64,000 nt of DNA from Psychromonas sp. Urea-02u-13 (GCF_002835995.1 NZ_PJBZ01000041.1:85927-149926), one strand, 5' to 3'; shown: positions 36,354 through 46,466, counted from the first letter of the stretch. The notes: generated by a model from the sequence alone, not told the origin. A program made the numbers and translations.

Positions 36354-37007
36354 ATGTCATTTTTGAGCAAAATTCGTTGTGCATTTACGCTTGGCCAAGG
36401 TTTATTAATCGAAAACCGTGCATTACAAGCAACAGATGATCCGATTGCCTTTTTCAAAGCCTGGTTAAAAGAAGCTGAAAAGAGTGGCATCATTTTACCT
36501 GAGTCAATGTCAGTTTCTAGCAGCACGACAGCAGGACGCCCTTCTTCTCGCATGGTATTACTCAAAGAAGTGGATGAAAAAGGCTTTGTATTTTTTACTA
36601 ATTACAACAGCCGTAAAGCTGAAGAGTTAGAAGCGAATCCGTTTGCTGCCTTATTGTTCCACTGGAACATGTTACAACGCCAAGTGCGTATTGAAGGCCG
36701 TATTGAACGCATTAGTGAGCAAGAGTCTGCTGATTATTTCCATAGCCGTGGCCGTGGTAGTCAAATTGGCGCGTGGGCTTCACATCAAAGTGAATTACTT
36801 GAAGATCGTAATATTTTAGTTGAACGTGTAAAAATGTTTGAAGATAAATTTAAAGGCAAAGAGATTCCATTACCTGAATTTTGGGGTGGTTACCGTGTTA
36901 TTCCTGAAAGAATCGAGTTTTGGCAAGGTAAAGCAGACAGGTTACATGATCGTTTTATTTATCAGCCAAAAGATGGCAACTGGGATATTACACGCTTAAA
37001 CCCTTAA
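36354..37007 (+). CDS. pdxH: Pyridoxamine 5'-phosphate oxidase
   Basis: 217 residues, the usual length (E. coli 218). The FMN-binding SRMVLLKEVDEKGFVFFTNYNSRKAEEL segment (about 59-86), the IGAWASHQS stretch (about 138-146) and the C-terminal FWQGKADRLHDRF... DNW-like ITRLNP end are all present. It makes pyridoxal 5'-phosphate from PNP or PMP with FMN and O2. It is transcribed alone, divergent from epmC. Confidence 0.96.
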   Translation: MSFLSKIRCAFTLGQGLLIENRALQATDDPIAFFKAWLKEAEKSGIILPESMSVSSSTTAGRPSSRMVLLKEVDEKGFVFFTNYNSRKAEELEANPFAALLFHWNMLQRQVRIEGRIERISEQESADYFHSRGRGSQIGAWASHQSELLEDRNILVERVKMFEDKFKGKEIPLPEFWGGYRVIPERIEFWQGKADRLHDRFIYQPKDGNWDITRLNP

Positions 37008-37066
37008 TCGAATTTTCACGTTATGACTTATTGTTCTAATGAAGGAATAAGAAAATCATAACGTGC

Positions 37067-38040
37067 TTATTTATTATAATAAATAACAACAGTCCCCCCA
37101 CTAATCGTACTACCATAATTGATATTAAAACCAATGCCAATATTATCTAAAAAGGGTATTTTACCTTTTGTATCAATGACCCAACCAATGCTGTTTTCAT
37201 AATAATAACCATTGTCAGCTAATATCGACATATCGCCACCAATATCAACACGCTTAAAGTCTAAGGCGATATGATCCGATATACCCCAAATATTGGGCAC
37301 ATCAAATTTAAGCTCTAAACCATTAGTGATACGCCACCCTTCTGGGCTCACATCTTGTATATTTTTTGCCGCGCCACCAATGCCTTGTCCGTATAAATAA
37401 TGATTACTGTTATGTAGGGTCCACTGTCCCCACGATTGATTTTTTTGATAGCCAAAGCTAAGCACAGGTTCAGCCATCAATACCGTCGCAGAGGTATTAA
37501 AAATATGACCATCTAGCATCGCGATTAACTCAGGCGGAAACCTTCACTGTAATTATATTCATTACGATAATGCATCACATGAGCGCCAAAACTTAACCCA
37601 CCATACCAATTTTTTGATAATTGATAACGCTGTGAGTATTGTACAAAACCACCAAAAACTTGTTCTTTCTTAAAATTGGTAAAACCTTGCAGAGGCTCTG
37701 TATTTCGGGCCACTTCAATATGAAATACACGCATGTTAATACTATGAGTCCAGTCAGATTCAATCTCTTGTAACTGCCATGAATAAGGCAAGACTAAAAT
37801 ATCGATACTTTTTTTAAACTCGAGGCTTTTATCGTTACCCCAATTGGGGTCGTCAGAATCAACAAGATAGTTCATCTCGAAATCAGCGATGCCAAAGGTC
37901 AAGGCATCACTGTCAGACATAACACTGCTAATCGCAAAGGCTTGCTCTAGGGTTTTCACCCCAACCGTTGCGGCTGCATTAACGATGGCCGAAAAATTTA
38001 TTATTAGATAACCTACAAAAAGGCGTGTTTTTTTACTCAT
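37067..38040 (-). pseudogene. Outer-membrane beta-barrel protein, frameshifted
   Basis: Two consecutive frames (37525-38040 and 37067-37519) form one protein of about 324 residues with an N-terminal signal peptide (MSKKTRLFVGYLIINFSAIVNA). The alternating hydrophobic strands with aromatic turns (about residues 80-320) fit a solitary autotransporter-like barrel. The break is at plus-strand A-run 37538-37540: one more T on the coding strand restores EGFPPELIAMLDGHIFN. Its start overlaps the cobyric acid synthase stop as ATGA, so it is translationally coupled. It may be an error, phase variation or decay. Confidence 0.75.
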
Positions 38041-39434
38041 AACCAACCGTGTTGTTCAAACATAATAGCTAAGCTGTCTAGCTCAGTTTCAAGGTGCTCA
38101 GACCATTGTAGACCATTTTCAAGGCCCCCTACCTCTCTCATAAACCAGTTATAAAACACTTTATTTTCAAACACGCCATGCAAATAAGTCGTATAAACAT
38201 TGTCATGTTGCCAACCTAAGTTTTCACTCATAAAAGTGGTCACTGAACTGTCTGTGACTGTTTCTCCGTGGTGAATCTCATAACCCGTTACGATGCCACC
38301 TTGCCAATTTATGATGGTTTGTTGAGTCGATTTTTCTGCCTGTAGCGTAGTTTGTAATGCAATTAACCCTAGACCGGTTTTATGACCGCCTTCTAAACCA
38401 AGCGGGTCAAAGATAGCTTCACCTAATATTTGTAAACCACCACAAATGCCTAATATCAATTTACCCGCTTTATGAAAGGTGTTGATTTCTGTTGCTAATC
38501 CGGTGGTGGTTAAAAAATCTAAACTCGCGCCACTATTTTTACTGCCTGGCAAAATAAGGGCATCAAAATGACTGAGTGATATATTTTTAGTAATAGGCAC
38601 TAGATTAATATCATCTTGATATATCAAGGGATCAAACTCATCCATATTTGACGCATAAGGGTAATAAAGTATGCCAATATTAATTTTGCCACGTTGCCAG
38701 GTTGTGCCTAAACGAAAGCTATCTTCTTCGGGTAATTGATGGCGGTAATAAGGTAGATTTGCCACCGTTGGAATGCCTGTTTTTTCTTCAAGCCAGTCCA
38801 TTGCATTACCTAATAAAGCAGCATCACCACGGAATTTATTAAGTACAAACCCTTTAATGAGCTTTTGCTCTTCAATACTTAAACAGGCCCACGTACCCAG
38901 TAAGTGCGCAAATGATCCGCCACGGTCAATATCCGAAACAAGGTAAACATCCGCCTGGCACTCAAGTGCTACAGACATATTAACAATGTCACCTTCACGT
39001 AAATTTATTTCTGCAGGGCTCCCTGCGCCTTCAATCACGACTTGATCGTATTGTTCAATCAAATGGTGTAGTGATTTTTGTACTTCTGGCCATAATAATG
39101 CTTTACGTGCCCCCCAAGGCATTTGGCTCAGTTTGCTGTTTGCCTTGCCATTGATGACCACTTGGCTTTGTGTATCTGCGCTGGGTTTTAATAATACGGG
39201 GTTCATCATGGCATCGGGTTTAACTTTTGCAGCAATAGCTTGCAGGTATTGAGCGCGCCCCATCTCTAATCCATCACTGGTAATGGCCGCATTGTTACTC
39301 ATGTTTTGCGCTTTAAAAGGCGCAACCTTTACACCACGGTTGGCTAATAAACGACAAATCGCAGTCACCACCAACGATTTACCTGCATCACTGGTGCAGC
39401 CTAGTATCATTATCGGTTTATTTTTTTGAGTCAT
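38037..39434 (-). CDS. cobQ: Cobyric acid synthase
   Basis: 465 residues, the ATP-dependent amidotransferase that adds four amides to adenosylcobyrinic acid a,c-diamide. The N-terminal P-loop-like ILGCTSDAGKSLVVTAI (about 10-26) and KAQNMSNNA; the C-terminal glutamine amidotransferase domain has the nucleophile Cys in LGICGGLQILG (about 334-344) and His in TYLHGVFEN. Its last codons overlap the outer-membrane protein gene. Aligned length is a little short but the domains are complete. A second corrinoid gene (btuR) is at 44.4 kb; cobalamin salvage rather than full synthesis is suggested by the absence of others here. Confidence 0.93.
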   Translation of the reverse strand: MTQKNKPIMILGCTSDAGKSLVVTAICRLLANRGVKVAPFKAQNMSNNAAITSDGLEMGRAQYLQAIAAKVKPDAMMNPVLLKPSADTQSQVVINGKANSKLSQMPWGARKALLWPEVQKSLHHLIEQYDQVVIEGAGSPAEINLREGDIVNMSVALECQADVYLVSDIDRGGSFAHLLGTWACLSIEEQKLIKGFVLNKFRGDAALLGNAMDWLEEKTGIPTVANLPYYRHQLPEEDSFRLGTTWQRGKINIGILYYPYASNMDEFDPLIYQDDINLVPITKNISLSHFDALILPGSKNSGASLDFLTTTGLATEINTFHKAGKLILGICGGLQILGEAIFDPLGLEGGHKTGLGLIALQTTLQAEKSTQQTIINWQGGIVTGYEIHHGETVTDSSVTTFMSENLGWQHDNVYTTYLHGVFENKVFYNWFMREVGGLENGLQWSEHLETELDSLAIMFEQHGWL

Positions 39435-39457
39435 GTTACCTGCTCTGAATTTTGGAT

Positions 39458-39483
39458 AAAAAAAAGCACTGCTAATGCAGTGC
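39458..39483 (-). terminator. Terminator of the DAHP synthase gene
   Basis: Minus strand: GCACTGC-ATTA-GCAGTGC followed by a run of eight T (plus-strand A-run from 39458). A second palindrome (AAGGTCTAATTGATTAGACCTT, 39485-39506) precedes it. Confidence 0.85.
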
Positions 39484-39536
39484 CTTAAGGTCTAATCAAT
39501 TAGACCTTAAATGGTAACGATCTGAGTGGTTACCTA

Positions 39537-40586
39537 TTAACCGCGGCGTGTTGCAACAGCGTCAGATAATTGTGCAAGTAATGTTTCAGTATCAGCCCAA
39601 CCAATACAAGCATCAGTAATACTTTGACCGTAAGTTGCAGCAGCACCATCTACTAAGTCTTGACGACCTTCAACGATGTGACTTTCAACCATTACACCTG
39701 AGATAGCTTTATCGCCACCTGAGATTTGACCACAAACATCTGTACAAACTTTCATTTGGTTTTCGAATTTCTTCTCAGAGTTTGCATGACTGAAATCGAT
39801 CATTAATGTTTCTTCAAGACCTGATTTATTAAGGTCTTTCTTAATAGCAGCAACATCAGCAGCGCTGTAATTTGGCGCTTTACCACCACGAAGAATGATA
39901 TGACAATCTGGGTTACCAGAAGTTTCAACAATCGCACTGTGACCAAATTTATTCACTGATAAAAAGTGGTGAGAAGCGTTTGCTGCGCCAATTGCATCAA
40001 CAGCCACTTTGATAGTACCGTCAGTGCCGTTTTTAAAACCAACTGGGCAAGAGATACCCGATGCTAATTCGCGATGTACTTGAGATTCAGTCGTACGTGC
40101 GCCGATTGCGCCCCACGTCATTAAGTCACCTACATATTGTGGCGTGATCATGTCTAAAAATTCAGTCGCAGCAGGTAGGCCCATTGCGTTGATATCTAAT
40201 AACAATTTACGACCAGTACGTAGACCTTTGTTGATATTAAACGTGCCGTTTAATTCAGGATCGTTGATAAGACCTTTCCAACCGACTGTTGTACGTGGTT
40301 TTTCAAAATAAACACGCATAACGATTTCTAAAGTACCTTTATATTTTTCACGTAACGGTGCTAATTTTGCAGCGTAATCAAGTGCAGCTTCAGTATCATG
40401 AATTGAACAAGGACCAATGATCACTAATAAACGGTCATCTTTGTTACTTAAAATTTTGCTAATCGCATGACGAGAGCCTGAAACCGTTTTTTTAATTTCT
40501 TGTGTTGCAGGGAACTTTTCCAATAAAGCGATAGGTGGTAAAAGTTCTTTAATTGCAGTTATATGTACGTCATCTGTTTTTATCAT
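39537..40586 (-). CDS. aroG: 3-deoxy-7-phosphoheptulonate synthase (class I DAHP synthase)
   Basis: 349 residues, like E. coli AroG (350). It condenses phosphoenolpyruvate and erythrose 4-phosphate, the first step of the shikimate pathway. Signatures include LVIIGPCSIHD (about residues 53-63), MRVYFEKPRTTVGWKGLIND (about 89-108), and DFSHANSEKK. The isozyme class (Phe-, Tyr- or Trp-regulated) is not clear, so the symbol is tentative. Between it and moeA lies an AT-rich gap with a hairpin (AACAATTA..TAATTGTT). No clear TrpR or TyrR box seen. Confidence 0.93.
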   Translation of the reverse strand: MIKTDDVHITAIKELLPPIALLEKFPATQEIKKTVSGSRHAISKILSNKDDRLLVIIGPCSIHDTEAALDYAAKLAPLREKYKGTLEIVMRVYFEKPRTTVGWKGLINDPELNGTFNINKGLRTGRKLLLDINAMGLPAATEFLDMITPQYVGDLMTWGAIGARTTESQVHRELASGISCPVGFKNGTDGTIKVAVDAIGAANASHHFLSVNKFGHSAIVETSGNPDCHIILRGGKAPNYSAADVAAIKKDLNKSGLEETLMIDFSHANSEKKFENQMKVCTDVCGQISGGDKAISGVMVESHIVEGRQDLVDGAAATYGQSITDACIGWADTETLLAQLSDAVATRRG

Positions 40587-40685
40587 TTTTGTATTCCCAA
40601 AATTTATTTTATATTTAACAATTATCTAATTGTTTTAATTTTATATATTTATTAACGATTCAAAGTGAAACAATTTAAACCATTA

Positions 40686-41933
40686 TTAGTCCATTAATGC
40701 GCTGTAGGGTTCAATAGTGACCGTTTCGCCGGACGCTACATTACCTCTATCTTGCTCAAGTACGATAAAACAGTTTGATTGACTCATCGAGCTAAAGACA
40801 CCAGAGCCTTGGCTACCCGTTGTACTCACAACCAGTTGCCCCTCTTGGTTCACGCTGTAGACAGCACGTTGAAAATCAGTGCGCCCAGCGGCCTTTCTCA
40901 GTTTATCCGTTGTAATTGCATTAAAACGAATAGCAGGCTTTGCATTCAACCCTGCCATGGTTGCCATTGCTGGCACCGCTAACTGGTACAAAGTGACCAT
41001 AGCGGAAACAGGGTTACCTGGCAACCCAAAAAACACACTGCTTGGCAGTTTACCAAAAGCAAAGGGTTTACCGGGTTTAATAGCCAGTTTCCAAAAACCA
41101 ATCTCGCCGAGCTCGCTTAATACTTCTTTTATGAAATCAGCTTCGCCAACGGAAACTCCTCCACTGGTGATCACCACATCTGCTTGTTGATCTGCTGATT
41201 GAATCGCTTCTCTGATTGCAGGTAAATCATCTCGGATAATACCAAAATCAATCACATCAACATTCAAACGTGATAACAACGCAATAATGCTATAACGGTT
41301 ACTGTCGTAAATATCACCTTCAGCCAAAGGTTGGCCCAGGTTTTTCAGCTCATCACCCGATGAAATGACAGCCACTTTTAATTTTCGGTAAACAGAAATA
41401 TTAGCAATACCCAGCGATGCAATCAGCGGAATATCACGGGGCGTTAATTTATGCCCTTGTTTTAAGACTTCTTGCCCTTGTACTAAATCTTCACCCGCTA
41501 GACGTACATTATCGGCAAACGTCGGCGTTTTGCTAAAGCTTATCTGATCACCTTGAGCGAGTGTATTTTCTTGCATTACCACAGTATCAGCGCAACTTGG
41601 CATGACAGCCCCGGTCATAATACGCAGGCACTGACCACTCACAAGAGAGCCCGAATAGGGATCACCGGCAAAAGATTTTCCGACTAAGGTAAGGGTAATA
41701 GGATTTTCAGCGGTGGCAGCAAGCAAATCAGCTTGTAGCATTGCATAACCGTCCATTGCTGAATTATTAAATGGCGGTACATTAATAGGCGATTGAATGT
41801 CCTGAGCAAGAGCAAAACCTAACGCCTCTGACAGCGGTAATATAATTGCTTCGCAGACATTACTCACTGAGGTCTGTAACTTTGTTAATGCTTGTTCAAG
41901 GGGCATTAATCCTTTGGCATCACAACAACCCAT
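40686..41933 (-). CDS. moeA: Molybdopterin molybdenumtransferase MoeA
   Basis: 415 residues. MoeA motifs: NVPPFNNSAMDGYAM (about 52-66), GDEL and SGGVSVGEADF (about 257-267) of the MPT-binding domain, then KPGKPFAFGKL and FGLPGNPVSAMV. It inserts molybdate into adenylylated molybdopterin. The preceding residues MGCCDAKGL are the typical N-terminus. moeB and mogA are not in this window. Upstream gene is metR on the same strand, 144 bases away. Confidence 0.96.
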   Translation of the reverse strand: MGCCDAKGLMPLEQALTKLQTSVSNVCEAIILPLSEALGFALAQDIQSPINVPPFNNSAMDGYAMLQADLLAATAENPITLTLVGKSFAGDPYSGSLVSGQCLRIMTGAVMPSCADTVVMQENTLAQGDQISFSKTPTFADNVRLAGEDLVQGQEVLKQGHKLTPRDIPLIASLGIANISVYRKLKVAVISSGDELKNLGQPLAEGDIYDSNRYSIIALLSRLNVDVIDFGIIRDDLPAIREAIQSADQQADVVITSGGVSVGEADFIKEVLSELGEIGFWKLAIKPGKPFAFGKLPSSVFFGLPGNPVSAMVTLYQLAVPAMATMAGLNAKPAIRFNAITTDKLRKAAGRTDFQRAVYSVNQEGQLVVSTTGSQGSGVFSSMSQSNCFIVLEQDRGNVASGETVTIEPYSALMD

Positions 41934-42076
41934 TTTATCATTCCCACTAATTAACTAAATAGGCAGGAATTGTGACTTCATATTCGCTTTACTGCAAATC
42001 AAGATCCTTAAAAACTGGTTTAGGATCAAGATTGGCAGATATTTACCCTTATATTGCCCGATTATCGAACAAGTTA

Positions 42077-43003
42077 TCAGGCAGATTCTTCGACACCTTT
42101 AATACCACGTAGATGTTTAAAACAACTATCAATCGCTGTTTTAATAAAGTCCTGCAGGTAAGCGAGGTCTTTTTGCTCTTCACGGACCGCGGCATAAAGC
42201 GTATTCCATACCCCTTCTTTCCCTAATCGACGCGCCACAACATAATCTTTTTTCAGGTATTCATATAACGCCCAATTAGGCAACCCGGCAACACCACGGC
42301 CACTGGCCACTAACTGCAACATCATCAGAGTCATATCAGCATGGCGCACTTTGGCTGGTGAAACACCTGCAGGTATCAGAAATTGATTGAAGATATCTAA
42401 ACGCTCAATCTCAACGGGATAAGTGATCAAGGTTTCCTGTGCCAGTTCTTCAGCTTCAATAAAAGTATTATTCGCTAAGCGATGATGACGACTTAATGCC
42501 AACATCGGCTGATAGCTAAACAGAGGAATATAACTAATGCCCTCAATAGGACGAGGATCAGAGGTGACCACTAAATCTAAGTTACCGCGTTTAAGAGCCG
42601 GTAGTGGCAGAAAACTAAAACCGCTGGAAAAATCAAGTTCCACTTCAGGCCAACTATCACGAAAGCTATCAATGGCAGGCATTAACCATTGAAAACAAGA
42701 GTGACACTCAACCGCCATGTGTAAACGTCCTGCATCGCCAGAAACAAACCGAGAGAGGTCACGTTCAGCGCTACTAATTTCAGGTAATACGCTGTCGGCA
42801 AGTTCGAGTAAACGCGCGCCAGCCACAGTAAAACGAATTGGCCGTGATTTACGAATAAACAAAGAGCAATTCAAACGCCCTTCTAACTCTTTTAATTGAT
42901 GAGAAAGCGCCGATTGAGTGAGGTGCAATTGTCGTGCAGCTTCCACTAAGCTCCCGGTATTATTTAATGTTGATAACGTACGCAGGTGTTTAATTTCAAT
43001 CAT
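42077..43003 (-). CDS. metR: LysR-family regulator MetR
   Basis: 308 residues, very close in pattern to E. coli MetR. The N-terminal winged helix-turn-helix is MIEIKHLRTLSTLNNTGSLVEAARQLHLTQSALSHQLKELE; the effector domain begins around 90 with HMAVECHSCFQWLMPAIDSF. MetR activates metE, metH, glyA and other methionine genes with homocysteine as co-effector. It is divergent from alaA with 151 bases between them. I found no strong MetR box (TGAA-N5-TTCA) in that gap. Confidence 0.93.
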   Translation of the reverse strand: MIEIKHLRTLSTLNNTGSLVEAARQLHLTQSALSHQLKELEGRLNCSLFIRKSRPIRFTVAGARLLELADSVLPEISSAERDLSRFVSGDAGRLHMAVECHSCFQWLMPAIDSFRDSWPEVELDFSSGFSFLPLPALKRGNLDLVVTSDPRPIEGISYIPLFSYQPMLALSRHHRLANNTFIEAEELAQETLITYPVEIERLDIFNQFLIPAGVSPAKVRHADMTLMMLQLVASGRGVAGLPNWALYEYLKKDYVVARRLGKEGVWNTLYAAVREEQKDLAYLQDFIKTAIDSCFKHLRGIKGVEESA

Positions 43004-43154
43004 AAAAAGCCTTTAGATTAGTTTATTTCGTGATAACTTGAAAAAAACTAATAATAACAGTAAGAATAAGCCAATGTCGCCTTTATTTACTTCACAGTAC
43101 ACATAATATCAGGTAGTTTTACTGTTCTTATATTTTGCTTTTTCAGAGGTTGCC

Positions 43155-44369
43155 ATGTATTCGATCAATAGATCCTTCAAATTAGATAACGTGTGTTACG
43201 ACATTCGTGGGCCAGTACTTAAACAGGCTCAAAAACTAGAAGAAGAAGGTCAACGTATTTTAAAATTGAATATCGGTAACCCCGCCTCATTTGGTTTTGA
43301 AGCCCCTGAAGAAGTATTAATGGACGTGATTAAAAATCTGCCACAAAGCCAAGGTTACAGTGACAGTAAAGGTCTCTTTTCTGCACGTAAAGCCGTGATG
43401 CAACATTACCAAGGTAAAGGATTGTTATCACTTGATACCGATGATATTTACATCGGTAACGGCGTCAGTGAACTGATTGTGATGGCCCTTCAAGCGCTGT
43501 TAAATAATGGTGATGAATTACTGGTCCCTGCACCTGATTATCCGCTATGGACAGCAGCAACCAACCTTTCAGGCGGTAAAGCGGTACATTATGTGTGTGA
43601 TGAACAATCGGACTGGTTTCCTGATATTGATGATATCAAGTCAAAAATCACCTCAAAAACCAAAGGTATTGTGTTAATCAATCCAAACAATCCAACGGGT
43701 GCGGTTTATTCAAAAGAGTTATTAGAGCAGATTGTTGAACTGGCTCGCAAGCATAACTTGATTGTTTTCTCGGATGAGATCTACTCTAAAATTGTTTACG
43801 ATGATGCAAAACATATCCCACTAGCCACTCTTGCAGATGATATTTTAATTGTTACTTTTGATGGTCTTTCAAAAGCGTATCGAGTATGTGGTTTCCGCGT
43901 AGGCTGGATGATGATCAGTGGAGCAAAACGACAAGCACGCGATTATATTTCGGGTATAGAGATTCTCGCCAGTATGCGTTTATGTGCCAATGTGCCGATG
44001 CAACATGCGATTCAAACCTCACTCGGTGGTTATCAAAGTATTAATGAGCTTATTGTACCGGGCGGGCGTTTATACGACCAAACACAAGGTGCATGGAAGT
44101 TATTAAATGATATTCCAGGCATCAGCTGTACTAAACCTAAAGGCGCGTTATATCTATTTCCTAAATTAGATCAGAAGAAATTCAACATTAAAGATGATCA
44201 ACGTTTTGCGATGGATTTATTGATGCAAGAGAAGATTTTGATTGTACAAGGGACAGGCTTTAACTGGCATGCTCCGGATCATTTCCGAATTGTGTGTTTG
44301 CCACGTATGGATGAATTAACAACGGCAATTACAAAAATTGGTAACTTCCTAGAAAGCTACCGTCAGTAA
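43155..44369 (+). CDS. alaA: Glutamate-pyruvate aminotransferase AlaA
   Basis: 404 residues, almost the same pattern as E. coli AlaA/YfbQ: NVCYDIRGPVLKQAQKLEEEG near the start, NIGNPASFGFEAPEEVL, GNGVSELIVMALQALL and NPNNPTGAVYSKELL (about 175-189). The PLP lysine is in the FDGLSKAYRVCGFRVGW motif (about 237-253). It makes alanine from pyruvate and glutamate. The following gene, cobO, starts 49 bases after it on the same strand. Confidence 0.95.
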   Translation: MYSINRSFKLDNVCYDIRGPVLKQAQKLEEEGQRILKLNIGNPASFGFEAPEEVLMDVIKNLPQSQGYSDSKGLFSARKAVMQHYQGKGLLSLDTDDIYIGNGVSELIVMALQALLNNGDELLVPAPDYPLWTAATNLSGGKAVHYVCDEQSDWFPDIDDIKSKITSKTKGIVLINPNNPTGAVYSKELLEQIVELARKHNLIVFSDEIYSKIVYDDAKHIPLATLADDILIVTFDGLSKAYRVCGFRVGWMMISGAKRQARDYISGIEILASMRLCANVPMQHAIQTSLGGYQSINELIVPGGRLYDQTQGAWKLLNDIPGISCTKPKGALYLFPKLDQKKFNIKDDQRFAMDLLMQEKILIVQGTGFNWHAPDHFRIVCLPRMDELTTAITKIGNFLESYRQ

Positions 44370-44418
44370 ATAATGCCTATTTATTACAAACATATTACCA
44401 AGATTTAGTGGAGCTAAA

Positions 44419-45093
44419 ATGTCATCAGATAACAGCCAAAAACCAGAAAAACCAACAGATACAGATGTTAACCAAGAAAATGAAGCGCTGACAAAAGAGC
44501 AAAAAAAAGAACAAAACCATAAAAAGCGTATGCAAAAATCAAAAGAGCGTATTGATGCGAAAATTGAAGCGGCTCAAGAAGAGCGTGGTTTATTTATCGT
44601 TATTACCGGTAACGGTAAAGGTAAGTCTACATCAGGCTTTGGTACTATCGCCCGTGCTGTAGGACACGATCTAAAAGCCGCCGTTGTGCAATACGTAAAA
44701 GGGACTTGGGCTTGTGGTGAACGTAATTTATTAGCCAAAGCAGGTGTAGAATTCCATGTTATGGGCACGGGTTTCACCTGGAATACACAAGATCAAACCA
44801 CCGATATTGTAGCCGCACAAAAAGTATGGAAAGAAAGCCAACGCTTACTGGCCGATGAAAGTGTTGATGTGGTTATGCTTGATGAATTAACCTATATGGT
44901 GACTTACAAATACATTGATTTAGAAGAAGTGATTAGCGCGATTAAAAATCGTCCGCCAATGCAACACGTTATTGTAACGGGTCGTGCATGTCATCGTTCT
45001 TTAATTGAGTTAGCAGATACGGTTAGTGAAGTACAACCGCTAAAACATGCTTTTCAGGCAGGTGTTAAAGCTCAGAAAGGAATCGATTGGTAA
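44419..45093 (+). CDS. btuR: Corrinoid adenosyltransferase (BtuR/CobO type)
   Basis: 224 residues. It has the BtuR/CobO P-loop GNGKGKSTSGFGTIARA (from about residue 63), the KGTWACGERNLL region, and the LDELTYMVTYKYIDLEEV Walker-B-like motif (about 155-172). It adenosylates cob(I)alamin or cob(I)yrinic acid a,c-diamide. The N-terminal 45 residues are charged and specific to this clade. GGAG precedes the start at the usual distance. Two terminator hairpins follow. Confidence 0.93.
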   Translation: MSSDNSQKPEKPTDTDVNQENEALTKEQKKEQNHKKRMQKSKERIDAKIEAAQEERGLFIVITGNGKGKSTSGFGTIARAVGHDLKAAVVQYVKGTWACGERNLLAKAGVEFHVMGTGFTWNTQDQTTDIVAAQKVWKESQRLLADESVDVVMLDELTYMVTYKYIDLEEVISAIKNRPPMQHVIVTGRACHRSLIELADTVSEVQPLKHAFQAGVKAQKGIDW

Positions 45094-45122
45094 AAGCTAA
45101 ACGCTTTTCCTTTGGATTGAAT

Positions 45123-45147
45123 AAGGTGCTTTATTAAAAAGCACCTT
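45123..45147 (+). terminator. First hairpin after btuR
   Basis: AAGGTGCT-TTATTAAAA-AGCACCTT, eight-pair stem 30 bases after the btuR stop. Moderate; no long T-run follows. The second hairpin at 45152 is stronger. Confidence 0.6.
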
Positions 45148-45151
45148 CATA

Positions 45152-45187
45152 AAAAAGCCTTCGTAAAATAAATCACGAAGGCTTTTT
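45152..45187. terminator. Second, bidirectional terminator between btuR and rhlE
   Basis: AAAAAGCCTTCGT and ACGAAGGCTTTTT make a 13-pair stem around a 10-base loop. A/T ends suit either strand, fitting two convergent genes. Confidence 0.88.
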
Positions 45188-45272
45188 AAATGCTAGAAAA
45201 TCCTACTCGGACTAATTAAACGCTTCTCAGCCTAAATAAGGCAAAGCGTAAAAACCCTGCCCCATCATTAAA

Positions 45273-46466
45273 CTATCTTCTGCCTTTCGCCTGTGGGCTT
45301 TTAGGTTTCCAATTTAAATCTGATTTAGGAATCTCAGCACGCGGTTCGAAGCCTTTAACATTTTTACGTGGAATCATAATACCGATACGTTTCTCGATGT
45401 AACATAAACTTCTGAAATCATCACGAGATACAAATGAGATCGCTTCACCACTTGCGCCAGCTCGACCCGTACGACCAATACGATGCACATAATCATCAGC
45501 TTGATCAGGCAAGTCGTAGTTAAGCACTAAATCCATATTATCAATATCAAGACCACGGGCTGCAACAGCAGTAGAAATCAAGTATTGTAATTTACCCGCT
45601 TTAAAGTCTGCCAGCAGTTGTTCACGTATCGCCTGGCTTCTGCCACTGTGGAATGCTTCTGCTTTAATACCACGTTTTTCAAGTTGGCTAACTAATTTAG
45701 CAGCACCACGTTTTGTTTCAATAAATATCAATGCTTGAGGCCATTCGTTTTCTTGCATCAATTGGCTTAATAACGCTGACTTTTGATCTTTATCAACAGG
45801 AATCAACCACTGATTAATTTTTGGTTTGTCTTTTTTCGATTTAATGGTGATTTCAGACGCGTCCTCAAGAATCGTTTTTGCTAAAAAACGTACCTGCTGT
45901 GAAATCGTTGCTGAGAAAAGAAGGTTTTGGCGCTCTTCCGGTAAACGCTCAACAATCTTATTGATATCTGCAATAAAGCCCATATCTAACATGCGATCGG
46001 CTTCATCTAATACTAAGATTTCCACTTCATCAAAATGGATAGCACGTTGTGTATACATATCTAGCAAACGACCTGGCGTTGCAACTAAGATATCCACACC
46101 TGCGATTAACGCCGCTTTTTGTGGCTCATCGTCAACACCGCCGTACATCGCTAGCGAGTTTAAGTTTAAGTGTTTTGCATATAACTGAACGTTGGCTTCA
46201 ACCTGAATCGCAAGCTCACGTGTTGGTGTCAAAATAAGTGCGCGAATACGCTTAGCACGTACTTCTGGTGCATCTTGTAAGTGCTGTAAAATAGGTAGAA
46301 CAAAACTCGCAGTTTTACCCGTACCTGTTTCAGCGGCTGCAATGATGTCTTTGCCGTTACAAATAATAGGAATTGCTTTTGCTTGGATTGCAGTTGGTTT
46401 TGTATAACCTTGCTCTTCAATCGCTTTTAGAATTGGCGCGCTTAATCCAAGTTTAGAAAATGGCAT
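45273..46466 (-). CDS. rhlE: DEAD-box ATP-dependent RNA helicase RhlE
   Basis: 397 residues with a full helicase core and little C-terminal extension. Motifs: Q motif GYTKPTAIQ (about 20-28), I AAETGTGKTA (about 45-54), Ia PTRELA, II DEAD (about 150-153), III SAT (about 183-185), VI HRIGRTGRAG (about 334-343). The start MPFSKLGLSAPIL is typical of RhlE. It remodels RNA during ribosome assembly, and DEAD-box helicases are often prominent in cold-living bacteria. It is convergent with btuR. Confidence 0.93.
   Translation of the reverse strand: MPFSKLGLSAPILKAIEEQGYTKPTAIQAKAIPIICNGKDIIAAAETGTGKTASFVLPILQHLQDAPEVRAKRIRALILTPTRELAIQVEANVQLYAKHLNLNSLAMYGGVDDEPQKAALIAGVDILVATPGRLLDMYTQRAIHFDEVEILVLDEADRMLDMGFIADINKIVERLPEERQNLLFSATISQQVRFLAKTILEDASEITIKSKKDKPKINQWLIPVDKDQKSALLSQLMQENEWPQALIFIETKRGAAKLVSQLEKRGIKAEAFHSGRSQAIREQLLADFKAGKLQYLISTAVAARGLDIDNMDLVLNYDLPDQADDYVHRIGRTGRAGASGEAISFVSRDDFRSLCYIEKRIGIMIPRKNVKGFEPRAEIPKSDLNWKPKSPQAKGRR

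Noticed and set aside
39435..39536. Cobalamin riboswitch before cobQ
   Set aside because: The 102 base gap holds only a terminator and a palindrome; no room or conserved B12-box was seen.
43004..43154. MetR box between metR and alaA
   Set aside because: No TGAA-N5-TTCA match was found in the gap, so no site is listed.
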